DNA of 54,770 nt, taken from assembly GCA_001772005.1 (NCBI GenBank), contig MERI01000247.1, positions 13,256 through 68,025 on the forward strand, read 5' to 3'. A model generated the notes under the pieces. It worked only from the letters and a program-made list of their open reading frames with translations. It made no database searches and was not told the origin of the DNA. Both the position numbers and the translations under genes were made by a program. This stretch comes from Betaproteobacteria bacterium RIFCSPLOWO2_12_FULL_62_58 (GTDB lineage Bacteria > Pseudomonadota > Gammaproteobacteria > Burkholderiales > SG8-41). Positions 1-8,507 of this stretch are shown here, piece by piece (position 1 is the stretch's first letter; the number at the start of each line of letters is the position of its first letter).

Positions 1-1575
1 TTCCTTGAGCAGCAGCGCGGTTTCGAGCACGTCACTCACGCCGTCGGTCCTGGAGATGATGTAGTTCGGCAGCGCCTGCGCACCGTAGCGCCGGTGTATG
101 GCCGCGGCCGTCTCGAAGATCCGGAGTTCCGCGGCGGTTTCGGCGCTGTATTCGAAATGAGGTGATTTCAGCGGCCGTGGCGTTGCGATGTCGTGCAACA
201 GCAGGGAAACCCGCTCGGCTTCCGGCAACTCGGCATAGTCGTGGCGGCCCGCGCCGCGCGCGTAGAGCTCGGCGATCACCTGTTCGTGTACGCCGCTGTG
301 CTGGCGCATGTCGAGCGCGCACAGGTGAAAACCGAATACCTCGGCGGCGCGCCGCAGGTGGCGCAGCCGTCCGCGGGCGATGCGCTCGCCGCCGTTGCGC
401 ACGAGCGAATCGATGATGATATCGAGGTCGCGCGTGAACTCCGCGCAATCGGCATAGGGCAGCGCCGCGCCGACCGGCTGGGGCCCTGCGGCGTGCTGAT
501 CGAGCCGCTGCGCGGTGGCGGCGAGCCGGCTGTAGACGCCGATCAGCGCGCGCCGGTACGGCTCGTCCCGGCGGTGCTCGGAATGATCGGGCGAGGCCTG
601 CGCCAACTGCTCGAGTTCCGAGCTGACGCCGACCAGGCGCCGGGCCATGCTGAGTTCGGCGCCGAGTTGATGCACTTCGCCGAGATGGAAATCGAGGGCC
701 AGCGTCGACTGGCGCCGTGCGGCGTGCAGCATGACCTCGTGCGTGACGTAGGGATTGCCGTCGCGGTCGCCGCCGATCCAGTTGCCGATGCGCAGCAGGG
801 CGGGCAGGTGTAAGCCCGGGTCGCCAAGATGGCCCGCGACGAGGTCCTCGATTTCCGCGTAGAGGCGGGGCACTTCGCGCAGAAAGGTGTAACGGTAATA
901 GGCGAGGCCGTTCTCGATTTCGTCGTTCACGGTGAGCCGTGTCGTGCGCAGGATGCGCGTCTGCCACAGCGTGAGGATCACGCGCCGCAGCGATTCTTCG
1001 TTGTCGCGCTGCTCGGCGGGCGTCAGGGCCGAGCGGTCGCGCTGCGCCAGCAGCCGCGCCACTTCCATCTGGCAGTCGAGAGTGCTTTTGCGCTGTACCT
1101 CGGTGGGGTGCGCGGTCAGCACCGGCGCGATCAGCGCGCGGCCGAAAAAAGCGGTCAGCCGGGGCGTCGCGACGCCGGCCTGTTGGAGGCGCTCCAGCGC
1201 GAGGGCGACGCTGCCTTCCTGCGGCGGCGAGCCGGCAAGCTGGTGCGCGCGGCGGCGGCGATTATGGTGCAGGTCCTCGGCGATATTAGCCAGCTGCGAA
1301 AAGAAACTGAACGCGCGCACCACGGAAATCGCGGTGTCGTGATCGAGCGCGCCGAGTATCGCCTCCAGCTCCTGTTTCGCGCGCAGGTCGCCCTCGCGGT
1401 GAAAACGCACCGCGGTCCGGCGGATGTTCTCGACCAACCGGAAGCGCTCGCCCCCTTCCTGCTCCTGCAGCGTGTCGCCGAGCAACCGCCCGAGCAGACG
1501 GATGTCCTCGCGCAGCGGCAGATCTTTGTCGCCGACGATATCGGGCTCTGCAGGCGGACCGCTTGCTCGTGCCAC
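1..1575 (-). CDS. ppc: Phosphoenolpyruvate carboxylase, N-terminal 525 residues (runs off the window)
   Basis: PEP carboxylase adds bicarbonate to PEP to give oxaloacetate, the main anaplerotic feed of the TCA cycle in the cytosol. The minus-strand frame is open from a GTG at 1575 to the window edge. It shows the family signatures: VLTAHPTEVQRK, carrying the essential histidine, and GNWIGGDRDGNPYVT. Family members are about 900 residues, so roughly the N-terminal 60% is here and the C-terminal catalytic lysine/arginine loops lie outside. GTG is chosen because no ATG is in phase nearby and a GGAGG lies about 13 nt upstream, slightly far. It follows glmE on the same strand, separated by about 95 bp that hold a palindromic repeat. 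Identification is secure; the exact start is not. Confidence 0.93.
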   Translation of the reverse strand, partial: MARASGPPAEPDIVGDKDLPLREDIRLLGRLLGDTLQEQEGGERFRLVENIRRTAVRFHREGDLRAKQELEAILGALDHDTAISVVRAFSFFSQLANIAEDLHHNRRRRAHQLAGSPPQEGSVALALERLQQAGVATPRLTAFFGRALIAPVLTAHPTEVQRKSTLDCQMEVARLLAQRDRSALTPAEQRDNEESLRRVILTLWQTRILRTTRLTVNDEIENGLAYYRYTFLREVPRLYAEIEDLVAGHLGDPGLHLPALLRIGNWIGGDRDGNPYVTHEVMLHAARRQSTLALDFHLGEVHQLGAELSMARRLVGVSSELEQLAQASPDHSEHRRDEPYRRALIGVYSRLAATAQRLDQHAAGPQPVGAALPYADCAEFTRDLDIIIDSLVRNGGERIARGRLRHLRRAAEVFGFHLCALDMRQHSGVHEQVIAELYARGAGRHDYAELPEAERVSLLLHDIATPRPLKSPHFEYSAETAAELRIFETAAAIHRRYGAQALPNYIISRTDGVSDVLETALLLKE

Positions 1576-1627
1576 GGTCGTGAATCCGCCTCCTCTTTTG
1601 CAAATTTACCGGCGCCGGTTTTGCATC

Positions 1628-1661
1628 AGGAGTTTGTCGGGGCTAAGTCCGACAAACTCCT
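1628..1661. repeat. REP-like palindromic element, copy 1
   Basis: Thirteen-base perfect inverted repeat (AGGAGTTTGTCGG / CCGACAAACTCCT) around an 8-base loop, in the gap between glmE and ppc. A near-identical copy in opposite orientation lies at 29820-29853. The match at two unrelated loci points to a dispersed genomic palindrome. In RNA it could also fold as a processing or attenuation hairpin, but there is no U-tract. Confidence 0.8.
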
Positions 1662-1671
1662 AGCCAGTGCA

Positions 1672-3168
1672 TCACCCGTTCCACTTGTCGGGGAGCAGCT
1701 TCGCGATCGGCTCGGCAATTTCGTAAACGCTGGATATCGCCAGGTCGGGACCGAACGGCACGTTCTCTTTTGCGGCACGGCGCCTGAGCTTTTCCTCGTG
1801 AAGGTCCATGACGTCCTTCGGAAACGGCATCAGACCCGGATCGAGGATGCGCAAGTAACCATCGGCGTCGCGCGCCGGCATCACGCGGCTCTTGCAGAAT
1901 CGGTTGGGCGACCATGGAATGTCGAGCACGCCGGCTGCGAACGCGCGGACCGTGCCGACCGCGACATCGCCGTCGCCCATTTCCAAGACCTTGTCGACGA
2001 CAGGCCGCACTTCACGCCGGATCAGTTCTTTCTCCTGCTCGTATTCGGCGAGCCCGTCGAGCCGGATGTTGCGCGCGAGATAAATCGCCATGCGCGTCAT
2101 TCTCAAGCCCTCGGCGTTCGCCTGCGGGGTCGGGATGCCGAACGCTTCGTGGGTGCTCTTGGTGGTGACGCTCGCGGCGCCGCTGATGCCGGCGAGCGTG
2201 CCGCCGTAGCTGATGATGGCCGCGCACTGGGCGTCGTCCTGCGGCCACGCGCCCATCCAGTGCAGGAGCGTCACCGAGGTGAACACGTCGGCATAGCCCT
2301 TCCTGGCGAGATATTCACGGCACAACTCGCCGCAGGTTGCGACCGCCGCCGCGTCCTGGATGAGATGCAGTGTTTCGCCCATCTCGAGACCGTAGTTTTT
2401 CACGCCCTGGGCGGCGGCCAGCAGGCAGTCGAGCACGCAGGTGATGATCGCGATCGACGGGGGAATATTGGTGCCGGTGAGAAAGCCGGGCTGGCGGCGG
2501 TGCAAATCGATTCCGCGCTCGTGGTACATCGCGGCGAGCCGGTCGAGATACTGATAGTTGCGGATGCCTTCCTCGATCGAGAGTTCCTTGATGTACGAGG
2601 TGGTGTAGGCGATGCCCGAGCCGAGATAACCGGAGTAGCCGCCGGCGAAGCCGATCTCGCCGGTCAGCTTGGGCATGGAAGTGCCGGTCAGCAGGATGCC
2701 CGGTTTGTCGATGGCCTCGATCAATTGCTGCGCGCGCGCCACGCCGTAGTTTACGAGCGGATACCCGTTCAGCACCGAGCGTCCCGCTTTTTCGGATTCC
2801 TCTATGCCTTGCTGGGCGAGGCGCCAATGCTCGTTGCGTGTATAGCTGTCGGTGGTGGTGGGGATGATGTCGGCGAGTCCTTCCTTGTCGAGCGTCACCA
2901 TCAGGTCGCGGTGCATCTCGAAGGTGCCGACGCCGCCGCGCGGCTGCGTCAGGCAACGCTGCTCGGCCACGGCCCTGCGCATCACCCAGCCGAGCTGTTT
3001 GTGACACGGTAGCGAACGGTGCAGCTCGACCGCGGCTTCGAAATCGACGTCCGCGCCGGTCGGCCAGCGCGCGAGGTTTTCGCGCCGCTGGGCGTGGAAT
3101 ACGTCCTCGGGGATGCGGCTTTCCGAAAGGGAAAGTCGCGTCGCGTCAGAGGTGACGGGCGCATTCAT
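1672..3168 (-). CDS. glmE: Glutamate mutase (methylaspartate mutase) epsilon subunit
   Basis: The large subunit of coenzyme-B12-dependent glutamate mutase forms the TIM barrel in which the adenosyl radical rearranges (S)-glutamate to (2S,3S)-3-methylaspartate. The 498-residue product is close to the clostridial 483-residue GlmE and shows the family-type segments QPRGGVGTFEMHRDLM, PLVNYGVARAQQLIEA, GGYSGYLGSGIAYTTSY and MGAWPQDDAQ. The frame is open further upstream, but the ATG at 3168 has an AGGAGA ribosome site 6 nt before it and starts the recognisable protein. It overlaps the end of glmL by 23 nt, which suggests translational coupling in a glmS-glmL-glmE operon. Whether the physiological substrate is glutamate is inferred from the family. 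Confidence 0.9.
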   Translation of the reverse strand: MNAPVTSDATRLSLSESRIPEDVFHAQRRENLARWPTGADVDFEAAVELHRSLPCHKQLGWVMRRAVAEQRCLTQPRGGVGTFEMHRDLMVTLDKEGLADIIPTTTDSYTRNEHWRLAQQGIEESEKAGRSVLNGYPLVNYGVARAQQLIEAIDKPGILLTGTSMPKLTGEIGFAGGYSGYLGSGIAYTTSYIKELSIEEGIRNYQYLDRLAAMYHERGIDLHRRQPGFLTGTNIPPSIAIITCVLDCLLAAAQGVKNYGLEMGETLHLIQDAAAVATCGELCREYLARKGYADVFTSVTLLHWMGAWPQDDAQCAAIISYGGTLAGISGAASVTTKSTHEAFGIPTPQANAEGLRMTRMAIYLARNIRLDGLAEYEQEKELIRREVRPVVDKVLEMGDGDVAVGTVRAFAAGVLDIPWSPNRFCKSRVMPARDADGYLRILDPGLMPFPKDVMDLHEEKLRRRAAKENVPFGPDLAISSVYEIAEPIAKLLPDKWNG

Positions 3169-4537
3169 CGGAGTTCTCCTGATCGAGCGGCTCAAGATGC
3201 GACAGCGCGAGCTCGAGCGCGACTTGCGGCTCGACCGTGCCGAGCAAACCGCAAGCATAAAGCAGGTAGTGGCGATCGAGCAAAAGCCGTGGTTTTTTTG
3301 GCCGCAGCGACAGCGGCTCGGCGGGGTCGGCGAGCACCATGGCCAGCACGGCTCGCGGCTCACGGCTTCCGACCACCGCTCCGCCGGTGCCGATCACTGC
3401 CGCGACGCTGGACAGGTCCTTGCCATGCTGCACCATGACCGGCCCGCTGACGGTATATACCATTTCCACGGTGCCGCAGTGACGGCGCGCGGCAAGCTTG
3501 ACCGCCGCGCGCGCCAGCGCCTGGTCGAGCGCGATTTCCTCGGCAGTTTGCGGCAGGCATTCCACGTCGTGCGCGATTCTCGCTAGCAGCGCTGCCACGC
3601 GCGCCGTATCGATACGGGCGTCTGCAGCGATATGTTCGACACTGGCGGCTTCGACGATGGCGGCGGCGTTGTGACGCATGCCGAGATCGCCTTCGACCGT
3701 GCGCTTGACGCGCGGCTCGGGCAGTCCCTGCGGGATGACGCCGGGCACGGAAGGCTCCACGCTCGCAACCGAGTGCACGTCGGTGGTGGCGCCGCCGGGA
3801 TCGACGACCAGCAGCGGGCCCAGGCCGCCGCAGCCATTCACGCCATCGGCGAGCAGTTTTGCGCCTTCGAGCACCGAGTCGAACATGTCTCGCGCGCGAT
3901 CTATGCCTTTGGCGTGGACGATGCGGTCGATGAATACCTGGCGAATTGCGGCGCGCGCCGGCTCGATGTTGAGCAGGTTGAATTCGGGCATCACGTTTTC
4001 GGCGACGATCGCGGTCTTGCCGGCGAGCAGCGCGCGCGCCTCGTCGGCCGCAGCGCGGTTGCCGGCATAGACGATGGGGCAGGCGAGCGCGCTCTTGCCG
4101 AGCGCCGCGGCGTTATGCAGCACGACTTCGCTGTTGCCGCCGTCCGTGCCGCCGGCGAGCAGCACAATATCGGGTGCGAGCGCGCTCAATTTCTCGATGT
4201 CGGTCTTAGTTAGGCGGTAGGCGAACGTGCCAACCAGTTTCGCTCCGGCGCCGAGCGCGGCCTGACGTGCGGCCTCGGCGGTGAGCTCGCGCACCAAGCC
4301 GATGGTCACCATGCGCAAGCCTCCCGCGGCGCTGCTCGAAGCGAGGCGGTACCTGAATTGCGGAAGCGCGCCGATGCGCTGCTCGAGATCGGCGAGTGCC
4401 GCCTTCATGCCGATGGTGATGTCGGTCGCGATCGTCGACGGCCCCTGGCCCGAGCCGAAGATGCGGCGGCGACCGAGGTCGATCGCCCGCAGCTTGGTGT
4501 AGGTGCTGCCGAAATCGATGAGAAGCGCTGCGTTCAT
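3146..4537 (-). CDS. glmL: GlmL/MutL-type glutamate mutase-associated ATPase
   Basis: An actin/Hsp70-fold ATPase of the MutL/GlmL family. By family knowledge it is a chaperone or reactivating factor that exchanges damaged cobalamin in the B12 mutase. Visible motifs are an N-terminal phosphate-1 loop (LLIDFGSTYTK), a central LLAGGTDGGNSE and a phosphate-2 type loop (LLVVDPGGATTDVHS). The start is placed at ATG 4537, 12 nt after the glmS stop; an upstream in-frame TTG at 4549 is possible but would put only four residues before the conserved start. The product is 463 residues, normal for the family. It lies between and is co-directional with the two mutase subunits. Confidence 0.88.
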   Translation of the reverse strand: MNAALLIDFGSTYTKLRAIDLGRRRIFGSGQGPSTIATDITIGMKAALADLEQRIGALPQFRYRLASSSAAGGLRMVTIGLVRELTAEAARQAALGAGAKLVGTFAYRLTKTDIEKLSALAPDIVLLAGGTDGGNSEVVLHNAAALGKSALACPIVYAGNRAAADEARALLAGKTAIVAENVMPEFNLLNIEPARAAIRQVFIDRIVHAKGIDRARDMFDSVLEGAKLLADGVNGCGGLGPLLVVDPGGATTDVHSVASVEPSVPGVIPQGLPEPRVKRTVEGDLGMRHNAAAIVEAASVEHIAADARIDTARVAALLARIAHDVECLPQTAEEIALDQALARAAVKLAARRHCGTVEMVYTVSGPVMVQHGKDLSSVAAVIGTGGAVVGSREPRAVLAMVLADPAEPLSLRPKKPRLLLDRHYLLYACGLLGTVEPQVALELALSHLEPLDQENSDECARHL

Positions 4538-4549
4538 CGGCGGTTTCAA

Positions 4550-4996
4550 TTAGTCTTTCGCGCGGCGCAGGCCTTGCTCGCGCGCGGCGAAATCGCGTTC
4601 GAGCCATTCGATCACGGTCTCGATGCGCAGGCCCGGGGGCGCTGCGCGATCGAATCCCATATCGAGGAAGATCTTCTCCACCACCGGCCAGGGATGTTTG
4701 CCGACAATCAGGTTGCCGCCGACGTAGAGCAGGATGTCATCGAGCCCGGCCTCGATGCACAGGGCGCGAAAGCCGCGGCAGTCGAGCTCACCCTGGCCGT
4801 AGAGCGACGATACCAGGATCGCATTGGCGCTGGTCTCGACCGCGGCCTTGATGAAATCGGCGGCCGGTGTCAGGGCGCCGAGTGCCACCACCTTGTAGCC
4901 GGCCTTCTCCAGCGCCATCGACAGAATGCGGTTGCCGACGATATGGGTGTCGGAGCCGATGACGCCCGTAATCAGGGTTTTCTGCCGTTCGCTCAC
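4550..4996 (-). CDS. glmS: Glutamate mutase sigma subunit (B12-binding)
   Basis: The small cobalamin-binding subunit of glutamate mutase; with GlmE it forms the active enzyme. The Rossmann-like B12 domain is complete. The base-off/His-on signature DxHxxG is present as DTHIVG, with His18 as the expected lower axial cobalt ligand, followed by VSSLYGQGELDC and LYVGGNLIVG. The GTG at 4996 gives 148 residues, close to the 137 of clostridial GlmS. The longer upstream frame is out of phase with the previous gene and has no homology. It begins 10 nt after the qor-like stop, so it is probably in the same operon. Confidence 0.9.
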   Translation of the reverse strand: MSERQKTLITGVIGSDTHIVGNRILSMALEKAGYKVVALGALTPAADFIKAAVETSANAILVSSLYGQGELDCRGFRALCIEAGLDDILLYVGGNLIVGKHPWPVVEKIFLDMGFDRAAPPGLRIETVIEWLERDFAAREQGLRRAKD

Positions 4997-5006
4997 CGGG
5001 CTCTGC

Positions 5007-5999
5007 CTACTCCGGCACCTTGAGCAGCAGTTTGCCCTTGGTGTTCCTGGCTTCGAGATAGGCGTGTGCCGCTGACGCCTCGGCAAGTGGAAATTCGTGG
5101 TCGATCGTGACTGCAAGCTGGCCCGCGCTGTAAGCGGCGAAAAGATCGGCCGCCCGTCCGTGCAGCTCCTCCGCGGTAGCGAGGTAATCGGCGAGATGCG
5201 GTCGCGTGAAATAGACCGATCCCGCCTCGGCAAGCGCGAGCGGTTCGACCGATTGCACCAGGCCCGAGGCGCCGCCGTAGTTCACGCACAGCCCGCGGCG
5301 CTTGAGACTGCGGATGCTGCGTGAAATGGTGTCTTTTCCGATCGCATCGTAGACCACGTCGACGCCTTTGCCACCGGTGATTGTCATGACTGCCTCACGA
5401 AAGTCGGTCTCGCGGTAGAGGATCACCTGATCCGCGCCGCGACTTTTCGCGATCGCGGCCTTCTCGGTGTTGCCGGCAGTGGCGATCACGGTTGCGCCGC
5501 GCAGTCTGGCGAGTTGCACCAGCAGCTGGCCGACGCCACCGGCGGCGGCGTGCACGAGACAGGTGTGGCCGGGGCCGAGCGCGAACACCGAATGGCTCAG
5601 ATAATGCGCGGTAAATCCCTGCAGCACGAGCGCGGTCGCCACGGGTAGGGGCACGTTGTCCGGAACCCTGACGAGCTTCCACGCGGGAACCGCCGCGTAC
5701 TGCGCATAGCTGCCGCGCACGATGCAGTAGGCGACGCGGTCGCCGACCTTGAGATCGGTTACGCCGTCGCCGAGCGCGGCGATTGTACCCCCGCCTTCCA
5801 TCCCGATCGTCATCGGCAGCGGCGTCTGGTAGGTGTGCGAGCGCGCGTAATGGCCGCTGCGCATGTAAACGTCGATGAAGTTGATGCCCGCATACTCGAG
5901 CTTGACCAGCGCTTCGCCCGCTGCGGGTTTTGGTTCCGGCATGTCCATGAGCTTGAGCTGCTCGGGGCCGCCGAATTGCGCGATGGCGATTGCTTTCAT
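5007..5999 (-). CDS. qor: NADPH:quinone oxidoreductase-like medium-chain dehydrogenase
   Basis: A zinc-independent medium-chain dehydrogenase/reductase of the quinone-oxidoreductase (QOR/zeta-crystallin) group, 330 residues and full length. The N-terminal GroES-like half has GINFIDVYMRSGHY and the GMEGGGTIAALGDGV segment; the Rossmann half has VHAAAGGVGQLLVQLA. Zinc-ligand cysteines typical of alcohol dehydrogenases are absent. Family members reduce quinones or activated C=C bonds such as enoyl thioesters with NADPH. Its ATG overlaps the stop of the upstream enolase-superfamily gene (ATGA) and its stop is 10 nt before glmS, so a role in the mutase pathway is likely. The substrate cannot be read from sequence. 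Confidence 0.85.
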   Translation of the reverse strand: MKAIAIAQFGGPEQLKLMDMPEPKPAAGEALVKLEYAGINFIDVYMRSGHYARSHTYQTPLPMTIGMEGGGTIAALGDGVTDLKVGDRVAYCIVRGSYAQYAAVPAWKLVRVPDNVPLPVATALVLQGFTAHYLSHSVFALGPGHTCLVHAAAGGVGQLLVQLARLRGATVIATAGNTEKAAIAKSRGADQVILYRETDFREAVMTITGGKGVDVVYDAIGKDTISRSIRSLKRRGLCVNYGGASGLVQSVEPLALAEAGSVYFTRPHLADYLATAEELHGRAADLFAAYSAGQLAVTIDHEFPLAEASAAHAYLEARNTKGKLLLKVPE

Positions 6000-7096
6000 A
6001 TCTTGGTGACAGTCATGGTCTGGCGCGGCTCGCAGACCACGGAATCGACGAGGTATTGCTCGATGGTGCCGGCGTCAAGCTGCGGCGAGAAATCCGGTTC
6101 GAGCCACAGCGCGCCGTCGCGGAAAGCCAGCCCCTTCGTGAGAAGAGGGGCTCGGGCCTTTAGAAAACCGTTCATTTCCCCGGCGTTGTCGATATGCTTT
6201 GCCGCGATGCAACCTTCCATCCAGCAGCCGAGGTCGCACGCCACCCCATTGCCGAGCACCGGGCGCATGCCGAGCGCCCGGATGCGGTCGATCGCCTGCG
6301 CGAGCGCTTCCAGCGTGCCGAGCTTCATCAGCTTCACCTTGATGTAGGCGGCGGCCCCGAGCGCTGCCGCTTTTTCGATGTCGGCGACGCCATAGATCGA
6401 CTCATCGAGCATGAGCGGCACCGGCGACATTCCGGCGACGGCGAGGTGGGATTCCCAGTCGCCTGCCGCGCAGGGCTGCTCGAAGAGCTCAATGTCGCGC
6501 GGGTCGAGCGCGCTTGCGAAGGCTATGCCTTGCCCGGCGCTGTAACCCTGATTGGCATCGATGCGGATCGCGGCGCGCCCCTTCACGACTTTCTGCACGG
6601 CGCTGATCACGCGCGAGTCTGCGGCGGCATCGAAACCGACCTTGACCTTGATGGTACGGTAGCCCGCAGCGAGCAATTGCTCGAATTCGCCGTGTATCGC
6701 ATCCTCGTCGGTGGCGTGAAGCAGCCCGACGAGGGGTATCGCCGTTGCGCGCGGCACGATCAGGTGCGGGCTGCCCTCCAGCATCTCAAGCGCCGTGCCG
6801 AACGCCGTCGCGGTGAACGGATAATGCTCGCCCAGCTGCGGTAACGTGCCGCGCATCGAGCGGCCGTCACCCGCGGCCGTTTCGCTCGCGAACTGGATGG
6901 CCGCGCGCCAGCTGTCATCGATGGTCTCGTCGGTGTAGCCGGTGAGATAGGTCGCTTCGCCGAGGCCGGTGCGTCCGCGCTCGTCGCGCGCTTCAATCAG
7001 TACCGTGTCAAACGCATGAATTGGGCCGAACGACAGCCGATATGGCGTCGTCAACGGCACGCGCAGGCGGTGGAGCATGATGTGCTCGATCTTCAT
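5996..7096 (-). CDS. Enolase-superfamily enzyme, muconate-lactonizing (MLE) subgroup
   Basis: A 366-residue member of the mandelate racemase/muconate cycloisomerase branch. The TIM barrel carries the full set of residues: KVK (Lys150/Lys152), metal ligands Asp180 (RIDANQGY), Glu206 (ELFEQPC) and Asp231 (LDES), and the second catalytic lysine pair in IKVKLMKLG (Lys253/Lys255). The family abstracts an alpha-carboxyl proton, giving cycloisomerases, o-succinylbenzoate synthases and dipeptide epimerases. Methylaspartate ammonia-lyase belongs to the same superfamily but is longer and differs in sequence. It starts the putative glm operon (ATGA overlap with qor). The ATG at 7096 is preferred over an upstream TTG. 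The substrate is unknown; a role downstream of glutamate mutase is inference only. Confidence 0.8.
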   Translation of the reverse strand: MKIEHIMLHRLRVPLTTPYRLSFGPIHAFDTVLIEARDERGRTGLGEATYLTGYTDETIDDSWRAAIQFASETAAGDGRSMRGTLPQLGEHYPFTATAFGTALEMLEGSPHLIVPRATAIPLVGLLHATDEDAIHGEFEQLLAAGYRTIKVKVGFDAAADSRVISAVQKVVKGRAAIRIDANQGYSAGQGIAFASALDPRDIELFEQPCAAGDWESHLAVAGMSPVPLMLDESIYGVADIEKAAALGAAAYIKVKLMKLGTLEALAQAIDRIRALGMRPVLGNGVACDLGCWMEGCIAAKHIDNAGEMNGFLKARAPLLTKGLAFRDGALWLEPDFSPQLDAGTIEQYLVDSVVCEPRQTMTVTKI

Positions 7097-7137
7097 GATT
7101 GGGCAAAGGTAAGGCAAAGCTTGCGACTGCGTTCCTA

Positions 7138-7681
7138 TAATAAGGCACGTGCACCGTTTTCGCGCCCGTAATCAGGTTGAACAACTCCCCCGCCATGTGC
7201 GGTGCGCTGCCGGGGCCGCCTGAGCCGAAAGTGAGCTGGCCGGGCCGGGCTTTTGCGAGCGCGATGAGTTCCTTCACCGACTTCACGGGCACTGACGGAC
7301 GCACGACCAACAGCAACGGTGAAGATGTAACGAGCGTGATCGGGGCGAAATCGCGAATCGGGTCGTAAGCGATTTTGCCGTAAAGACTCGGCGCTACTGC
7401 CGGCTGGTCTGCGGCGCAATGAGCAGCGTGTAGCCATCCGGTGGGGACTTCGCCACGAGCTCGGCGCCGATCATGCCGCTCGCCCCGGGGCGGTTGTCGA
7501 TCACGAACGAGCCCCCCAGGGTTTCCGTGAGTTTCTGGCCGACGATGCGCGCCGCGACGTCGGTCGTGCCGCCCGCGGTGAACCCGACCACGAGGCGCAC
7601 CGGCTTCGCCGGATAATCCTGCGCTGCGGCGGCGGCGAGGGCCATCGCAATCAAAACCGCCAAGAATCGTGTCAACATCAT
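7138..7681 (-). pseudogene. Truncated, frameshifted Bug/TctC periplasmic binding protein
   Basis: Remnant of a tripartite-tricarboxylate-transporter type binding protein. The N-terminal part (7394-7681) has a signal peptide (MMLTRFLAVLIAMALAAAAA) and the family start QDYPAKPVRLVVGFTAGGTTDVAARIV up to TLLIAPQTS, then hits a stop. The homology resumes in another frame near 7400 (AVAPSLYGKIAYDP, then PHMAGELFNLITGAKTVHVPY) and ends at about 7140, right against the next gene. Intact members are about 325 residues, so the C-terminal 40% is missing. One indel plus a terminal deletion make it non-functional. The deletion end may have placed the MLE-type gene under a new promoter. Confidence 0.85.
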
Positions 7682-7692
7682 TGCATCCTCTT

Positions 7693-8481
7693 TTAGCGCC
7701 CATTGAACTGCGGTTCTCGTTTTTCTCGAAAGGCGCGCACTGCCTCCTGATGATCCTCGCTGGTTCGCACCACGGGCATGTTGGAAGCCACAAGGTCGAG
7801 GGCAGTTCGTAAATCGGTGCTGAGTCCCTGATAGACCACACGTTTTATGAGACGAATGGCGAGCGGCGCGCTTTTCGCGACACGTTCGGCAAATTCGTAT
7901 GTTTTGGCCATGAGCTGATCGTCCGGGAAAACTTTGTTCACCAGACCGATACGCTCAGCGGTGTACGCATCGATGTACTCGGAGGTCCAGAACATCTCCA
8001 GCGCGCGGGCTGTGCCGACCAGGCGCGGCAGAAAGTAGGCGCCGCCTGCGCCGGGTATCAGTCCCATCAGCGCGTAGGTTTCCGCAAACCGCGCACTTTC
8101 TGCCGCAAAACGGATATCGCACATCATCGCAACGTCAAGCCCACCGCCGGCAGCGAAGCCATTCAGCGCTGCGATAACCGGCTTGTCGATCTCATCGAGC
8201 TTGCGGGGGAGGCGTTGAGTGTTTTCCCTGATTCTTTTGCTGATGTTGGCCGGGGTGTTGGCAGCCATGTCGCCGAATTTTGCGACGTCCCCTCCGCTGG
8301 TGAATGCGCGGCCCTTGCCTGTAATGACGATCACGTTGACGGCATCGCTTGTCCGGCATTCCTCGAGTGCGTCTACCCAGGCATCGAGCATCTCGTCGTT
8401 GAACGCGTTGAGCTTTTCCGGCCGATTGAGGGTGATGGTGGCAATCTTGCTGCTGACATCAAAAATGATATGTTCAGACAT
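7693..8481 (-). CDS. Crotonase-family protein with substituted catalytic glutamates
   Basis: A 262-residue enoyl-CoA hydratase/isomerase superfamily protein, complete from N-terminal IATITLNRPEKLNAF to the C-terminal PQFNGR tail. The oxyanion-hole motifs GRAFTSGGDV and GFAAGGGLDVAMMCDI are intact. The residue that is Glu in hydratases after GGG is Asp116, and the second position (usually PE before the GLIPGAGG motif) is Tyr136 in FAETYALMGLIPGAGG. Such substitutions are found in crotonases that do not hydrate simple enoyl-CoAs (isomerases, hydrolases, decarboxylases). The ATG at 8481 is chosen because the upstream extension overlaps the preceding gene. It lies 26 nt after the truncated CoA-transferase. 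Confidence 0.82.
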   Translation of the reverse strand: MSEHIIFDVSSKIATITLNRPEKLNAFNDEMLDAWVDALEECRTSDAVNVIVITGKGRAFTSGGDVAKFGDMAANTPANISKRIRENTQRLPRKLDEIDKPVIAALNGFAAGGGLDVAMMCDIRFAAESARFAETYALMGLIPGAGGAYFLPRLVGTARALEMFWTSEYIDAYTAERIGLVNKVFPDDQLMAKTYEFAERVAKSAPLAIRLIKRVVYQGLSTDLRTALDLVASNMPVVRTSEDHQEAVRAFREKREPQFNGR

Positions 8482-8507
8482 GACGGAAAGTTGCTCCAGT
8501 CGGCGAG

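Noticed and set aside
829-3012. A 727-codon plus-strand open frame
   Set aside because: It lies antisense to ppc and glmE, whose protein motifs are unmistakable; the predicted product has no family signature and reflects the GC-rich codon pattern.
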